Part shown: positions 20,913-31,350 of the stretch, one piece after another
Layout: the number at the start of each line of letters is the position of its first letter
Position numbering within the stretch: position 1 is the first letter of the stretch
Origin: Certhia americana
Taxonomy: Eukaryota; Chordata; Aves; Passeriformes; Certhiidae
DNA: 64,000 nucleotides
Assembly: GCA_018697195.1 (NCBI GenBank)
Contig: JAGMWU010000138.1
Coordinates: 2,890 to 66,889, forward strand
Reading direction: 5' to 3'
Notes under the pieces: generated by a model
Databases searched by the model: none
What the model saw: the letters and a program-made list of their open reading frames with translations, nothing else
What the model was told of the DNA's origin: nothing
Position numbers and translations under genes: made by a program

Positions 20913-22386
20913 CAACTTAAACTCCTTCTCATCCTTCATTCTAACTCGGCATTCCCTCTTAAAATGTCCCTTCTTTCCACAGTAAAAGCATACTCCTGGC
21001 TCTTGTTTCTTCCTTACATCACTCGATTCCCTCTCTTTATCAAACTGCCCTTTTACTTTTCTCTGATCCTGTCTCCTGCTTTCTTGCACCACAGCAACCA
21101 TCATTTTAATCTGTCGCTTATGACTCTCCTCTTCTCTCCTTACATAAACCTTCTGGGCCTCTCAACAATTCATCCAGTCCTCTATCCTGCCAGTCCTCCA
21201 ACTTTTGAATCTTCTTCCTGATATCTTCCCAGGATTTTGAAACAAAGTGTACCTTTAACACAGCTTGTCCCATCTGACTATCTGGGTCCATTCCCGAATA
21301 TAACTGAAAGTTCTTTCTCAATCTCTCTAACCATTCTGTGGGGGTTTCATCTTTCTTTTGCCTTTCGTTAAAGGCCTTATTTATGTTTTGACCTCTCGGG
21401 ACCGATTCTCTGATTCCCTGTATTATAATAGTTCTCAGGTCCTGCATGTGGGCTCTATGGGCTGGGTTTTGATGATCCCAATTAGGATTTTGAAGGGGCC
21501 ATTTTATATTAGCAGCAGGCCCCTGTACATGTTGAGCGTCCCAAATATGCATCCCTTCCCTCCTGATCATATTTTTCTCTTCTACAGTAAACAAAATGTT
21601 TAGAATAGACTGTGTTTCTTCCCAGGTATATATGTTTGGACCCAAGAACTGATCCACTCGTTCGGCTACCCCCAGTGGATCTTCCAACAAATGTCCCATT
21701 TCCTTTTTAAAATCTCTCACGTCCCCTGAACTTAAGGGAACTGAGACAAATCCAATCCCAGGTTGGGGTCCCCCCATGGGCATTTCCCTTAGGGGGTAGA
21801 GCCCTTGCCGTGCCCTTTGTCGGGTGACGGGGCCAGTATATTCCGACTGATCTGAATCGGAATCCCCCTCCAAAGGAGCAGTCAGGGTAGTTATTTCTTG
21901 ATTTCGGGATTGTATTTGAGGTGGGGGTACGTACGGAGGCGGGGCAATTATGGGTTCCCCTGAGCGATTTTTCTTCTTCTTCCCCTGATTCGAACCCCCT
22001 TTCTGTTCCTCCGAGAGTTTATAAATTAACACTTCCGGAGGTATACTATTTGGGGTAACTTCAGGATTCACTGTTGATCGTGGTTGATCTACCCACACCC
22101 TTGCATATTTGCTCTCTTCTGAGGAACAAGGTTTCTTGCTATTTACCCATGTATTTAGTTTTTGTTTAACCCAATCTTCCGAAGATCCAAATACTGGCCA
22201 AAATACATTTCGTGAAATCTCCTTTCCACCCCATACTTCAATACAATAATGTATCATTTTGGCCTTCTCCTTATCCTCTGTCCCTGGAAAGTGTTTCCAA
22301 TTATCTAGCAAAAATCCCAAGGGACTATCATGTGGTATGGGTGGAAGTTTAACCTCTGCAGGGGTCTTACTCCTCCCCTGCCCCAT
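20907..22386 (-). pseudogene. gag: ERV D gag, frameshifted before nucleocapsid
   Basis: Start chosen at ATG 22386, giving MGQ for N-myristoylation; an upstream in-frame ATG at 22410 is less likely. Matrix is followed by a Pro-rich region with PPYV (PPPYVPPPQ) as a late-domain candidate. Capsid has a major homology region-like QKKDETPTEWLERL. Near 21160 two bases are missing relative to ERV B, so the frame ends at 21118 and the nucleocapsid lies in the next frame (20907-21104). Nucleocapsid has a single CFYCGKKGHFKREC knuckle and ends in TAG. Confidence 0.9.
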
Positions 22387-22783
22387 TTCTTCCAGAGTAC
22401 CATCGGCCACTCAATAACTCAATTCGCTCCCCTGTTTCGTGGCCCAAGCCCTCGCGGGACAATGGGAACCGCACTACTAAGGGTCCGCACTCACTTGGGG
22501 AATCTGGCTGCCAGTTCCCCTCTCACACACACACCATACGCCGTACTCTGGGATCCCGACCCCGCCCAAACGGATCCCGTTATACTCACCCGTCCTGCGT
22601 CTTCGTCCGGACCTCGTGCACAAGTTGTTATGGGGTAGCCCCTGGGCCCTTCCTTCTTTTGCTTCCACCTTTCAATTTTCAGGTTCGTCGGTGGGGATTG
22701 GGATGGAATCCCTGCTCCCAGGGCCACCAACAAAATACTGGTGGGGCGCCTCCCCACAAGCAGGGGGTCCCTCCGAATTCACC

Positions 22784-22801
22784 ATCCGAGTCACGGCACC
22801 A
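22784..22801 (-). other. ERV D primer-binding site, tRNA-His
   Basis: The minus strand reads TGGTGCCGTGACTCGGAT, matching the His-tRNA primer site known from HERV-H-type elements at all 18 positions. It lies four bases after the 5' LTR end. Confidence 0.9.
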
Positions 22802-22805
22802 TGAT

Positions 22806-23302
22806 TGTTATAAATGAGCACAAGGGGCCACGCTCCAATTAGTAAAATCATTTTATTATTACAGAAAGGTTGGAAGCAAAATGCAGCGCTGGGCGACAGG
22901 GGAGTCACCGCTCCACCAACTGCCGCACGCTACCTAGTATCTGCCTCCTTTTATTCAGTTTTTCTTCCGGTTTCCTCTCCCAAGTTGCAAGTCATCTTCT
23001 TCTTAACGCGCATGTCTTCTTGGTTGCTAGGGGGTCCTTTTTTTTTTTTTTTCTGCCTCCGGGTGGTCATCAGATGAAGGCTTGTAGTCTTCCTCCTCTG
23101 TGTCCTTCTGACTCTGGGTGTTCTGGAAAATCTCTTAAAGACATCTGTGACTATGCAAGCTCAGCTGCCTACGCCTTGAGGTCAGGTTGTTCCTGATTAA
23201 CCGGAGACTTATCTAAACGGTTACATGAGCTATGTGCTTGCCTATCTACAGACTACACTCCCTATCCGCATAACGAACAAAAAGGTCATTTTATCCCTCA
23301 CA
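22806..23302 (-). mobile_element. ERV D 5' LTR
   Basis: 497 bp, reading identical to 14213-14709. The right flank begins with the CAGGG target duplication and continues into solo LTR F. Between this LTR and gag (22387-22783) lies a GC-rich leader that should hold the packaging signal; no motif is asserted. Confidence 0.95.
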
Positions 23303-23698
23303 CAGGGGGTGCAGGACACAGTGTGGGGAAACCCTGAGCAAAACTGAAGAAGCAGCAGGTGCAGGGTAATAGAGCAGCAGCTCTCGGCAGGGCAGGGAGA
23401 GAACAGGTTCTGAAATCCCGGGGGACACACAAAGAGACGGTGGTGGGTCACTCCGAGCTGAGCTTCAGGTGAGGGATGGTGAGCTCTCCCTCCAGTCCAG
23501 AGCCGAGCAGTCCTGGCAGTTCCCTCTGAGAGCAAAAACTGCCCAGAGCCAAGTGAAGTCCGGGTGCCACCCTGTCTCTGACTTAGCTGCCTCCTTTGAC
23601 TTTCCTAAGCACCCATAAGTACCCACAAGCACCCAGCAATCAGCTTCCTAGCAACTTCTGGGAAACAATTCTATAAGAAAGCAACCCAACCCCCAACA
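23303..23698. mobile_element. Solo LTR F, right half
   Basis: Continues the left half: GTGTGGGGAAACC and AGAAGCAG blocks match the F copies at 56890 and 59030. Ends CCCAACCCCCAACA. The downstream flank GTAGA pairs with GTAAA at 13855-13859. Confidence 0.85.
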
Positions 23699-25373
23699 GT
23701 AGAGAAAAAGGTTAAATATCTAGGACACATTTTGGCTAGAGGGTGATGGTGTATTGATCCAGAAAGAATACAAGGAATTTTACAAGTACCATTACCCCAG
23801 ACTAAAAATAAGAGTTATGGAAGTTTTTAGGGTTGGTGAGGTACTGCAGAGTATGGATTGAGGATTTTTTATGTTTTAGCCAGACCTTTATATGACTTTT
23901 TAGCCCAAGACAGTCCTAATGTTGTGGTATGGACACCAGAAAGAGGGCAAAGCTTTAGAAAATTAAAAGTCAAATTGATTGATGCCCCAGGCTTCGCTCT
24001 TACAGACTCAGAAAAAGAATTTGAGTTATATGTGGATATTAAACAGGGCCATGCTAAAGGAGTTTTGGTACAAGAACACAGGGGAACACAGCGGCCTGTT
24101 GCTTACTTTTCTAAGCTTTTAGACTCAGTGGCCAGAAGCTGGCCCTATTGTCTACAGAACTGTGCAGCCACAGATTTGATGGTAACTGAGGCCCCAAAGC
24201 TGACAAGGGGAGGGTATCTGATTGTTAAAGTTTCACATCAGGTTAAAGCTTTGTTAACTGAAAGAGCCTCTAAGTGGATGGATGACCAGCACTTGGTTAT
24301 TACAGTATAAATCTTGTTTAATGGAACAAGAGGATTTAGAATTGAAAAGTAGGGAAGGGTTTAACCCAGCCTCTGTGAACAGCCCTGAAGAGGGGGGACA
24401 GAAAGAAACCCATGACTGCATTCAAGTGATAGATCTCCAGACACGGGCTAGGGAAGATTTAAGAGACACACCCTGGCCTGAGGGAGAAAATGTGTTTATT
24501 GATGGGTCTTCAAGGGTGGTAGAAGGAAAGTGATTTACAGGACACACTATCATTAAGGGAAGGGAATTAGAGGAAGGGGGGATGTTGCTGCCCACCTAGT
24601 CAGCTCAGACAGCAGAGCTGTATGCATTTGTGAAAGCCTGTGAGTTATACCAGGACAAGACAGTGACTGTTTTTACTGATTCTAAATATGAATATGGGGT
24701 GATACATGCATTTGGGAAACTATGGGAAGAAAGAGGTTTATTAATCTGCAGGGGAAAGACGTTAGCTCAGGAGAGCTTAATTTCTCACCTATTGGAAGTG
24801 ATGAATTTACTAAAAGAGGTGGCAATAATACATGTTAGGGGACACCAGGCAGGGTGCTCAGAGGAGGCAGTAGGTCATGGACTAGCTAATGAAGAGACTC
24901 AGAAAGCTTCACTGTTGCCAGAAATCTCTAAGGTACTCCCTTTTGTTTTGAGCAGGATAGATGTTAATGTGGTGATGGTAAAGAGAGGCAGGAAGGGCCT
25001 TTGTATGGGTTTCACAGAGATGTTTATTCCAGCCACACACGCAGACTGTCCAGGGTCAAAGGCAAGGCTCATAGGAAGGGTCCAGGTTCAAGTATATGGG
25101 TGCTAGGGGCTGGGAGAGCATCAGGGACCAATTATCAGGGGGCATGGGGCACTACAAAGGCAGGGTTGGGGTATGGGAACCAATAGGGAAATTGGGAGGG
25201 AGTGACTGAGGGACACAGGGACGGAGAGGGGGTTAATAGGGCTGACTGAAAGAGCAGAACAGGGGTACACTGACATAACAGAACAGGGTATCCTGTGAGA
25301 GAAGCCTCTTATGTCTCCTTAACATAGGGAAAGTCTCTCAGGGTCCACTGACCTCCATACCCCTTGCTCCCAA
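23699..25373 (+). pseudogene. pol: ERV A pol: end of RT, RNase H (class I), second piece
   Basis: Continues RT thumb/connection (KVKYLGHIL, RPVAYFSKLLD near 24093) and RNase H (VFIDGSSRVVEGK near 24497, VFTDSKYEYGVIHAFG near 24669, IIHVRGHQAG near 24827). At least four frame changes or stops are present (23855, 24310, 24531, 25106). From about 24940 the sequence is a degraded linker. It stops at the CCCAA duplication of ERV B (25369-25373); reading resumes at 39104 in integrase. Confidence 0.85.
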
Positions 25374-25841
25374 TGTAATAGGTATATACCCAAGTTTGTT
25401 AATCAAATCTCAACTATCAGCACCTGGCCAAGGCGTTGGGGGGGAGGAAGGGGGAAGCCGCCAGCCACCTGAATTAACAAAGGTTCTTTGAGCAAGATAA
25501 ATATCATGCATCCTGTCTGCAGAAAATGTAAAAGTTTTTGTGTATTCGCATAAGCCAGCGGGGAGTAAAACAAAAGATTAAGAGAGGAGGATTATGCCCC
25601 CCCTCCCCACGACCACCAGAAGACAGGAAGACGACCCTTAACAAGAAGAGTCACAGATACCAGAAGAAGAGAAGTATAAAAAACGAAAGAATGAACTGGG
25701 AGGTGGTGTGTGCCTTTCGGTGGGAACAGGAGATTCCCGGGCTGCCCCAGCGCTGTTTTGCTTATTGCCGCTTGCTTAATAAAATAATTTTCTTAATTGG
25801 CTTGACTCTGTCTGATTTAATTAGACAGCTAACTTATAACA
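25374..25841 (+). mobile_element. ERV B 5' LTR
   Basis: 468 bp, TGTAATAGG...CTTATAACA, with TATAAA at about 25675 and AATAAAATAA at about 25779. Pairs with 38633-39098. The LTR sequence shows no obvious relation to that of ERV D, although the internal genes are homologous. Confidence 0.95.
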
Positions 25842-25845
25842 AATT

Positions 25846-25863
25846 TGGTGCTGTGACTTGGAT
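25846..25863 (+). other. ERV B primer-binding site, tRNA-His type
   Basis: TGGTGCTGTGACTTGGAT, the His-tRNA primer site with two C-to-T differences from the exact copy in ERV D. Four bases follow the LTR end before it, as in D. Confidence 0.85.
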
Positions 25864-26186
25864 AAAGGAAATTTGGCCTGAGACCCTTGACAGGAGAGGT
25901 GCCCCGCTGGATAAGCGGCTCTTGTCAAGGTGTTTCTACGCCAAACCCTTTACCGATGAACTTTAAATTTGGCAATAAGCAAATAAAACCGGTAACCCCA
26001 TAATCTTTGTGCATGAAGTCCGGACGAAGACACAGGAAGCATGAGTATAGGCCGGTTATCCGTTCGGTTGGGGTTGGGTTATCCCAAAGCGTGTCTGTGT
26101 GAGATGCCCAGGAAGGGCGAAGTGAGTGCTGACCCTCAGTAGTGTGGTTCCCACATCCCACGAGGGATTGGGTCACGAACAAGGGG

Positions 26187-26188
<2 letters not shown>

Positions 26189-26236
<48 letters not shown>
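26189..26236 (+). repeat. (GT)n microsatellite in the ERV B leader
   Basis: About 24 uninterrupted GT units lie just upstream of the gag ATG at 26255. A much shorter GT-rich tract is normal in several LTR leaders; this is an expansion within the provirus. Confidence 0.95.
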
Positions 26237-26240
<4 letters not shown>

Positions 26241-26254
26241 AGGCGCTTCGGAAG

Positions 26255-27751
26255 ATGGGTCAGAAGAAAAGCATGCCCTCTGATCCCATGGGGGGTTCTG
26301 AGACTAAGATTAGGCTCACACAGATACCACTGGACAGTCCGTTAGGGCTAATGATAAAATCTTGGAATGAATACCCTTCTAGGCAGGGTAAGAGCAAAGT
26401 AAAAATGATACATTACTGTATAGAAGTATGGGGTGGGAAACAAATCAGGGGTGGGAAACAAATCAGGGGTGACCACCTCTATTGGCTAGTTTTTGGGGCC
26501 TTTGAGGATTGGATATGTCAGGCCCTAAATATATATATAAATTCGAAAGAACCATTAAGTCTGGAAGAAAGCAAATATGCTTTTTTGTGGATAGGATCAG
26601 AAACTAGAGCCCTTTTATTCCCACTTAAAGAAAAGGTGGGAGAAAAAAAAAAGAAGGCTAAAAATGAGGATGAGATATCCACTTCTCCTCCTCCATATAT
26701 ATCTCCACCACCTCCCCCTCAACCTCTGCCACCTCCCCCACTCCCATCCGCCCCATAACATTCAGAGAGTTCCGATTCTTCCCCGGATTCCCCTGAACAG
26801 AACTGAAGGGTCATCAGAAGCCAGACAAGGAGACAAGAATCAGAGAGTAATTTGTATCCCCTCAGGGAAATAGCCATGGGAGGGACACAACCAGGAATGG
26901 GATATGTCTCTGTCCCCTTGAACTCAGGAGATGTGAGGGAATTTAAAAAGGAAATGGGGAATTTATTAGAAGATCCGTTGGGGGTGGCCGAACTAGTAGA
27001 CCAATTCCTAGGACCTAACATATATACCTGGGATGAATTACAGGCCATACTGGGAATTTTATTTACTGCAGAGGAAAGGGACATGATTTGGAGGGCAGAT
27101 ACGAGGATTTGGGACCAACACCAACAGGGACCCGCTGCAGATATCAAATGGCCTCTGCAGAGACCCCTCTGGAATAACCAGAATGCAGTTGACAGGGGCC
27201 ATATACAGGATTTGAGAACTATTATTATTCAAGGGATAAGGGAGTCTGTCCCCAGAGGGCAAAATATTAATAAGGCCTTTAATGAACATCAAAGAAAAGA
27301 TGAAACTCCTACAGATTGGTTGGAGAGGCTTAGGAAGAATTCACAACTTTATTCAGGTTTAGACCCAGTTACTCTGGTGGGCCAGGCCTTGCTTAAAACC
27401 CAGTTTGTGGCTAAATCTTGGACAGACATTAGGCGAAAACTGGAAAAGATAGAGGATTGGCAGGATCGAGGATTAGATGAATTATTGAGAGAAGCTCAGA
27501 AAATGCATGTTCGGAGAGAGGATGAGTCACATAAGAAGCAAGCTAAAATGTTGGTTGCAGCCGTCAGAGAAGGACAAAGAGGGCTCCCTGCTGGGAAAAG
27601 AACTAACTCCCTTTCCCAGAAATATGAACCTCGAAGGGGTTTGAGAGAAAGGCAGGGGACATTAGTTTGTTATTTCTGTGGAAATAAAGGACATATGACA
27701 AAGGATTGTAGGAGGAGATTGTTGGAGAAGAAGATGTTCAAGGAAGACTAG
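26255..27751 (+). pseudogene. gag: ERV B gag with internal stops
   Basis: ATG at 26255 gives MGQ (myristoylation). The matrix part includes MIHYCIEVWGGKQ with an in-frame 18-bp tandem duplication (26431-26466). A Pro-rich region with PPPYISPPPPP follows. In-frame TAA (26756) and TGA (about 26804) precede the capsid, which is open in the same frame to 27751 and contains QRKDETPTDWLERL. Nucleocapsid has one knuckle, CYFCGNKGHMTKDC. The terminal TAG is followed by GGGTGTCAGGGGCTC, the same read-through context as in ERV D. Confidence 0.9.
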
Positions 27752-28486
27752 GGGTGTCAGGGGCTCTATTTGCTGGGGATCCGAGAAAGAACAGAGCCCT
27801 TGATAACACTAAAAATAGGTCCTCAGCAACAGGAAATTGAGTTTCTAGTGGACTCGGGAGCAGAAAGATCTGTTCAGAAATTACCCCAAGGGTGTGAAAT
27901 ATCCTCTGAAACTATTCAGGTCATTGAGGCAAAGGGAGAAGTTTTTGGGGTCCCAGTAATCAAAGATGTAATAATTGAAACCCCCACTAAATTTGGAATA
28001 GGATCTTTATTATTGCTGCCCGAGGCTGATTATAACTTATTGGGAAGAGATTTAATGATAGAATTAGGAATTAGTTTAGAAGCAAAAAGTGATACACTAG
28101 AGGTTAAGTTGTGTCCCTTGAGGGCAGTGGATGAAAAGAAAATTAACCCTGAAGTGTGGTATACTCCAGACTCAATAAGTAAGTTGAATATTGAGCCTTT
28201 TATGGTAACTATTAGAAACCCAGAAATACCCATTAGGATAAAGCAATATCCACTACCTTTGGAAGGGAGACAAGGCTTGAAGCCTGAAATCCAGAGGCTA
28301 CTCGATAGAGGACTACTTGAGACCTGTATGTCCCCTTTTAATACTCCCATCTTGCCACTAAGGAAACCAGATGGGATTTACAGATTAGTACATGATTTGC
28401 AAGAAATTAACAAAAGGACTGTAGCCCGATTCTCGATTCTCGGTGGTAGCAAATCCATACACCCTTTTGAGCCAACTGGGCCCTGA
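27752..28486 (+). pseudogene. pol: ERV B pol: protease and start of RT
   Basis: In frame with gag across the TAG. The protease active site is FLVDSGAERS (DSG form). RT fingers follow (PILPLRKPDGIYRLVHD). A 7-bp tandem duplication (GATTCTC twice, 28429-28442) shifts the frame; the old frame stops at 28486. Confidence 0.9.
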
Positions 28487-29445
28487 CAATCAGTGGTACA
28501 GTGTAATAGATTTAAAGGATGCCTTTTGGGCATGTCCCCTTAAGGAAGAATGTAGGGATTATTTTGCATTTGAATGGGAAGACCCAGATACATACCGAAA
28601 ACAACAACTGCGCTGGGCCATTCTGCCACAGGGATTTACAGAGTCTCACAACTTATTTGGACAGGCCCTTGAACAAATCTTGAGAAAATATGAATTGGCT
28701 GAAGAAATAACCTTGGTTCAATATGTAGATGATTTATTATTGGCAGGAAAAGACAAAGAAAAAGTGAGACAAGAAAGTATTAAACTGTTAAATTTTTTGA
28801 GTTTACAGGGATTAAAAGTATCTAAATCAAAGTTACAATTTGTAGAAAAAGAAGTAAAATATTTAGGGCACAGACTAAGTAGAGGAACTAAGAAATTAGA
28901 TCCTGAAAGAGTTAACGGTATATTATCATTGCCGGTCCCTAAAAACAAGAGGCAGGTCAGGCAGTTGTTGGGCCTTCTGGGATACTGTAGACAATGGATT
29001 GAAGACTATAGTAAGAAGGTAAAATTTCTTTATGACAAAGTGTCCAAAGACAGCCTATTAAAATGGTCAAAAGAAGATGATGAGCAATTAGAAATCTTAA
29101 AAACTGATCTAGTAAATGCTCCTGTTTTAATTTTACCAGATGTTAAGAAACCTTTTCTCCTCTTTATTAATGTTGAAGAGGGAACAGCATTCAGGGTATT
29201 AGCACAGGAATGGGCAGGAAAGAAGAAGCCTGTAGGATATCTCTCAAAACTCTTAGATCCTGTAAGTAAAGGCTGGCCTACATGCCTACAAGCTATAGTG
29301 GCTGCAGCTCTTATGGTAGAAGAGGCACATAAGATCACTTTTGGAGGAGAGCTAAAGGTATTATCACCACACAATATTAGAGGAATCTTGCAACAAAAAG
29401 CTGACAAATGGATTACAGATGCGAGACTTTTAAAGTATGAGGGTA
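28443..29445 (+). pseudogene. pol: ERV B pol: RT palm to connection
   Basis: After the 7-bp duplication RT continues in the next frame with VIDLKDAFWACPL, LPQGFTESHNLFGQ and intact YVDDLLLAGK, then the connection domain (KPVGYLSKLLDPVSKGWP). It ends at the AGGGTA duplication where ERV C is inserted (29440-29445). The tail of the open frame beyond 29445 is LTR C sequence. Confidence 0.9.
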
Positions 29446-29756
29446 TGTCGCCCTTGCTTTTGCATGTTTCATCTAGCCTTCTGATGTTTTGAATTTATGG
29501 AGCCAGATTTCACACACACATTTCTGTAAACAACGATTACTTACATTCCTTTCTAAAAAGGAAGTGAGAGTTGATGGACCTATGGTTTGACCAGTGTGGT
29601 CTCAGAGGAGGTCAATTGTTAGACCAATCAAGGGGAAAGTGTGTGTAACCTCTATAAATCAGAGTTTTATAATAAACTTTCTCTTCTGTTTCTGCCTTGC
29701 TCGAAGAAAGGGGTGTGTGTGTGTCTGTGTGTGTTCGTTCGTGTCGAATTGTGACA
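29446..29756 (+). mobile_element. ERV C 5' LTR
   Basis: TGTCGCCC...TTGTGACA, 311 bp, TATAAA at about 29653 and AATAAA at about 29671. It is followed by TC and TGGTGACGGCCCGAGTGA (29759-29776) in primer-site position; I cannot assign the tRNA with certainty. Confidence 0.93.
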
Positions 29757-29865
29757 TCTGGTGACGGCCCGAGTGAGAGAGAACAACAGCAATTGGTGAG
29801 GTCGTTCTGGTTTCCCGCCCCCCCCCCCCCCCCCCCTTTGTTTTTTTTTCTCTCGGGCTTTTGCG

Positions 29866-30456
29866 ATGGAGACCTCTGGGCTACTTGGAAAAGAATCCTT
29901 GGCCCTGCAACTCTGGGCAGAGTTTTTAGACCGAAATAATGTTCCTATCTCCCAGAATGATTTTAAAAATTTGTTCTTGTGGGCCAGAGGAAATGGATTT
30001 TTTTCCGACTGTTCGCAGGTGTTTTCTAGAACTGCTTGGTCTCTGGTTGGAGATCGCCTTATGGAGGTTCTCTTTGCCGATTATAATAACGATGTGGAGG
30101 ATCTTTTGTTCCTCTGGCAGGCAGTGAACTTGGCCTTGGAGCTATATTGCTCTGGGTCCTCTCGGAACTCGGCGACTTCGCAGAGTTCCCAGGGGGATCT
30201 CGGCTCTCTCCGTGAGGCGGGGCCCCCGCCTGCCCCCTGTGGGGTCGCTCTGATGTGCGGAGCCCCGCCGGCTCCTGACGGCCCCGAGGGATCGGCGCCG
30301 CCGGCCCCCCACCGCCCTCCCCTGGCTGCGGCACGGGAGGGGTCCGGCTCTCCGCCGCCGGTCCCGCGGTCAGCGGGAGCAGCGCCGGTCCCGCGGCTTC
30401 TGTGGAGGCTGTCGAGCATGTGCAGGCGGTGGACGCCGCTGGAGGGAGGGTGTTGA
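29866..30456 (+). pseudogene. gag: ERV C gag remnant (matrix and GC-rich Pro/Ala region)
   Basis: ATG at 29866 starts METSGLLGKESLALQLW and continues with a helical matrix-like segment (FLDRNNVPISQNDFKNLFLW). From about 30180 the base composition becomes strongly GC-rich and the protein Pro/Ala/Ser/Gly-rich. The frame ends at 30456 while an overlapping frame (30402-31172) leads into dUTPase. No capsid homology region and no zinc knuckle are found, so most of gag is missing. Confidence 0.7.
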
Positions 30457-31350
30457 CCGATTGCTTGTCCAGTCCGGTCAGGAATGACGGTCGACCCGTC
30501 CCGTTCTGCTCTGGGGAGACGATGCATGTGATCGGGTACCCGGTGAAGGGCGGGACCCCCTTAGAAGCGATCCCAGACTCTGCTCCCCCTGCATTGCCCC
30601 TGCCAGGCACAGCAGATGGGGGCACATGCACAGCAGACACGCGGAGCGCGGCAGCGGCTCCTGCGGTCGCGTCTGTCTCAGCGTCCCGTCCCTCCCCCGC
30701 ACCCGAGGGGGGTGAATGCGGGGCGGCTCCGCTCTGCTCCGCACCGAGTACGGGCTCTACTGGGACAGCTGTGGTAGGAGCCTGTGGGAGTCTGCTTGGC
30801 CGATTCATGGCCAGCACCCGTGGCTCAGCGGACACAGTTGGAGTAGACTCTGGCGGGATGCACAAGGTCCCCCTGAGTGCCGTTGGTCCCTTGGGGGGAG
30901 ACATGATTGTGCACATGGGGTTGGCTGAGGCGGATTTTACAGGACAGAATTGTACAACGGTATCCACGCCCAACCCCCCTATCACTATCCCGAAAGGAGC
31001 AAAGATTGCTCAACTTGTGTTTCTTGAGTCCTCTGTTCATAGGGCAGTTGATCAGGCGCAAGGAGAAGGCGACTTTGGATTTCCTGGGCCACCTCCAGTT
31101 CACTGGACCACTGTCCTGACTGAGGGCCATCCACATGGTGCAGGAGAAGCTCTTCCTGAAGCTTACCCGTGAGCTTCATGGATCAAGTGCTGCAGACGCA
31201 CGACGTGGACCTGCATCCTGCCACCTTCCTCGAGGAGAAGCACCTTTGAGACTCTGGAGCGGATTGCACGATCCTCTCCCTTGCTGCCTGGCCTCTGGAG
31301 TGGCAGCTCTCTTATGACACATTAGTCACCCTTCGAGAACTGGTGTAGGA
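30402..31350 (+). pseudogene. pro: ERV C pro: dUTPase and truncated protease
   Basis: The 256-codon frame has an Ala/Pro-rich lead and then dUTPase features (KVPLSAVGPLGG, MGLAEADFTGQ, ITIPKGAKIAQLV), lacking the middle of the domain relative to ERV E. In another frame a protease active site DSGADCTILSL occurs at about 31250, followed after about 50 residues by RT. The protease is therefore cut short. Confidence 0.7.

Larger units (their letters stand above)
14213..23302 (-). mobile_element. ERV D: complete 9.1-kb class I provirus, minus strand
   Basis: Structure on the minus strand: LTR, tRNA-His primer site, gag, UAG, pol, a cysteine-rich ORF, env, polypurine tract, LTR. A perfect 5-bp TSD CAGGG flanks it (14208-14212, 23303-23307). 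The two 497-bp LTRs read as identical. It lies inside solo LTR F. Despite this youth, gag has a frameshift, the protease active site is mutated, and pol and env each have a TGA. Class I (gammaretrovirus-like) assignment rests on the CCHC knuckle count, in-frame UAG, RT/IN signatures and CX6CC Env. Confidence 0.95.

Noticed and set aside
30059..30985. 308-codon antisense ORF across the GC-rich part of provirus C
   Set aside because: GC-rich composition removes stop codons on both strands; it overlaps gag/dUTPase coding and shows no domain.
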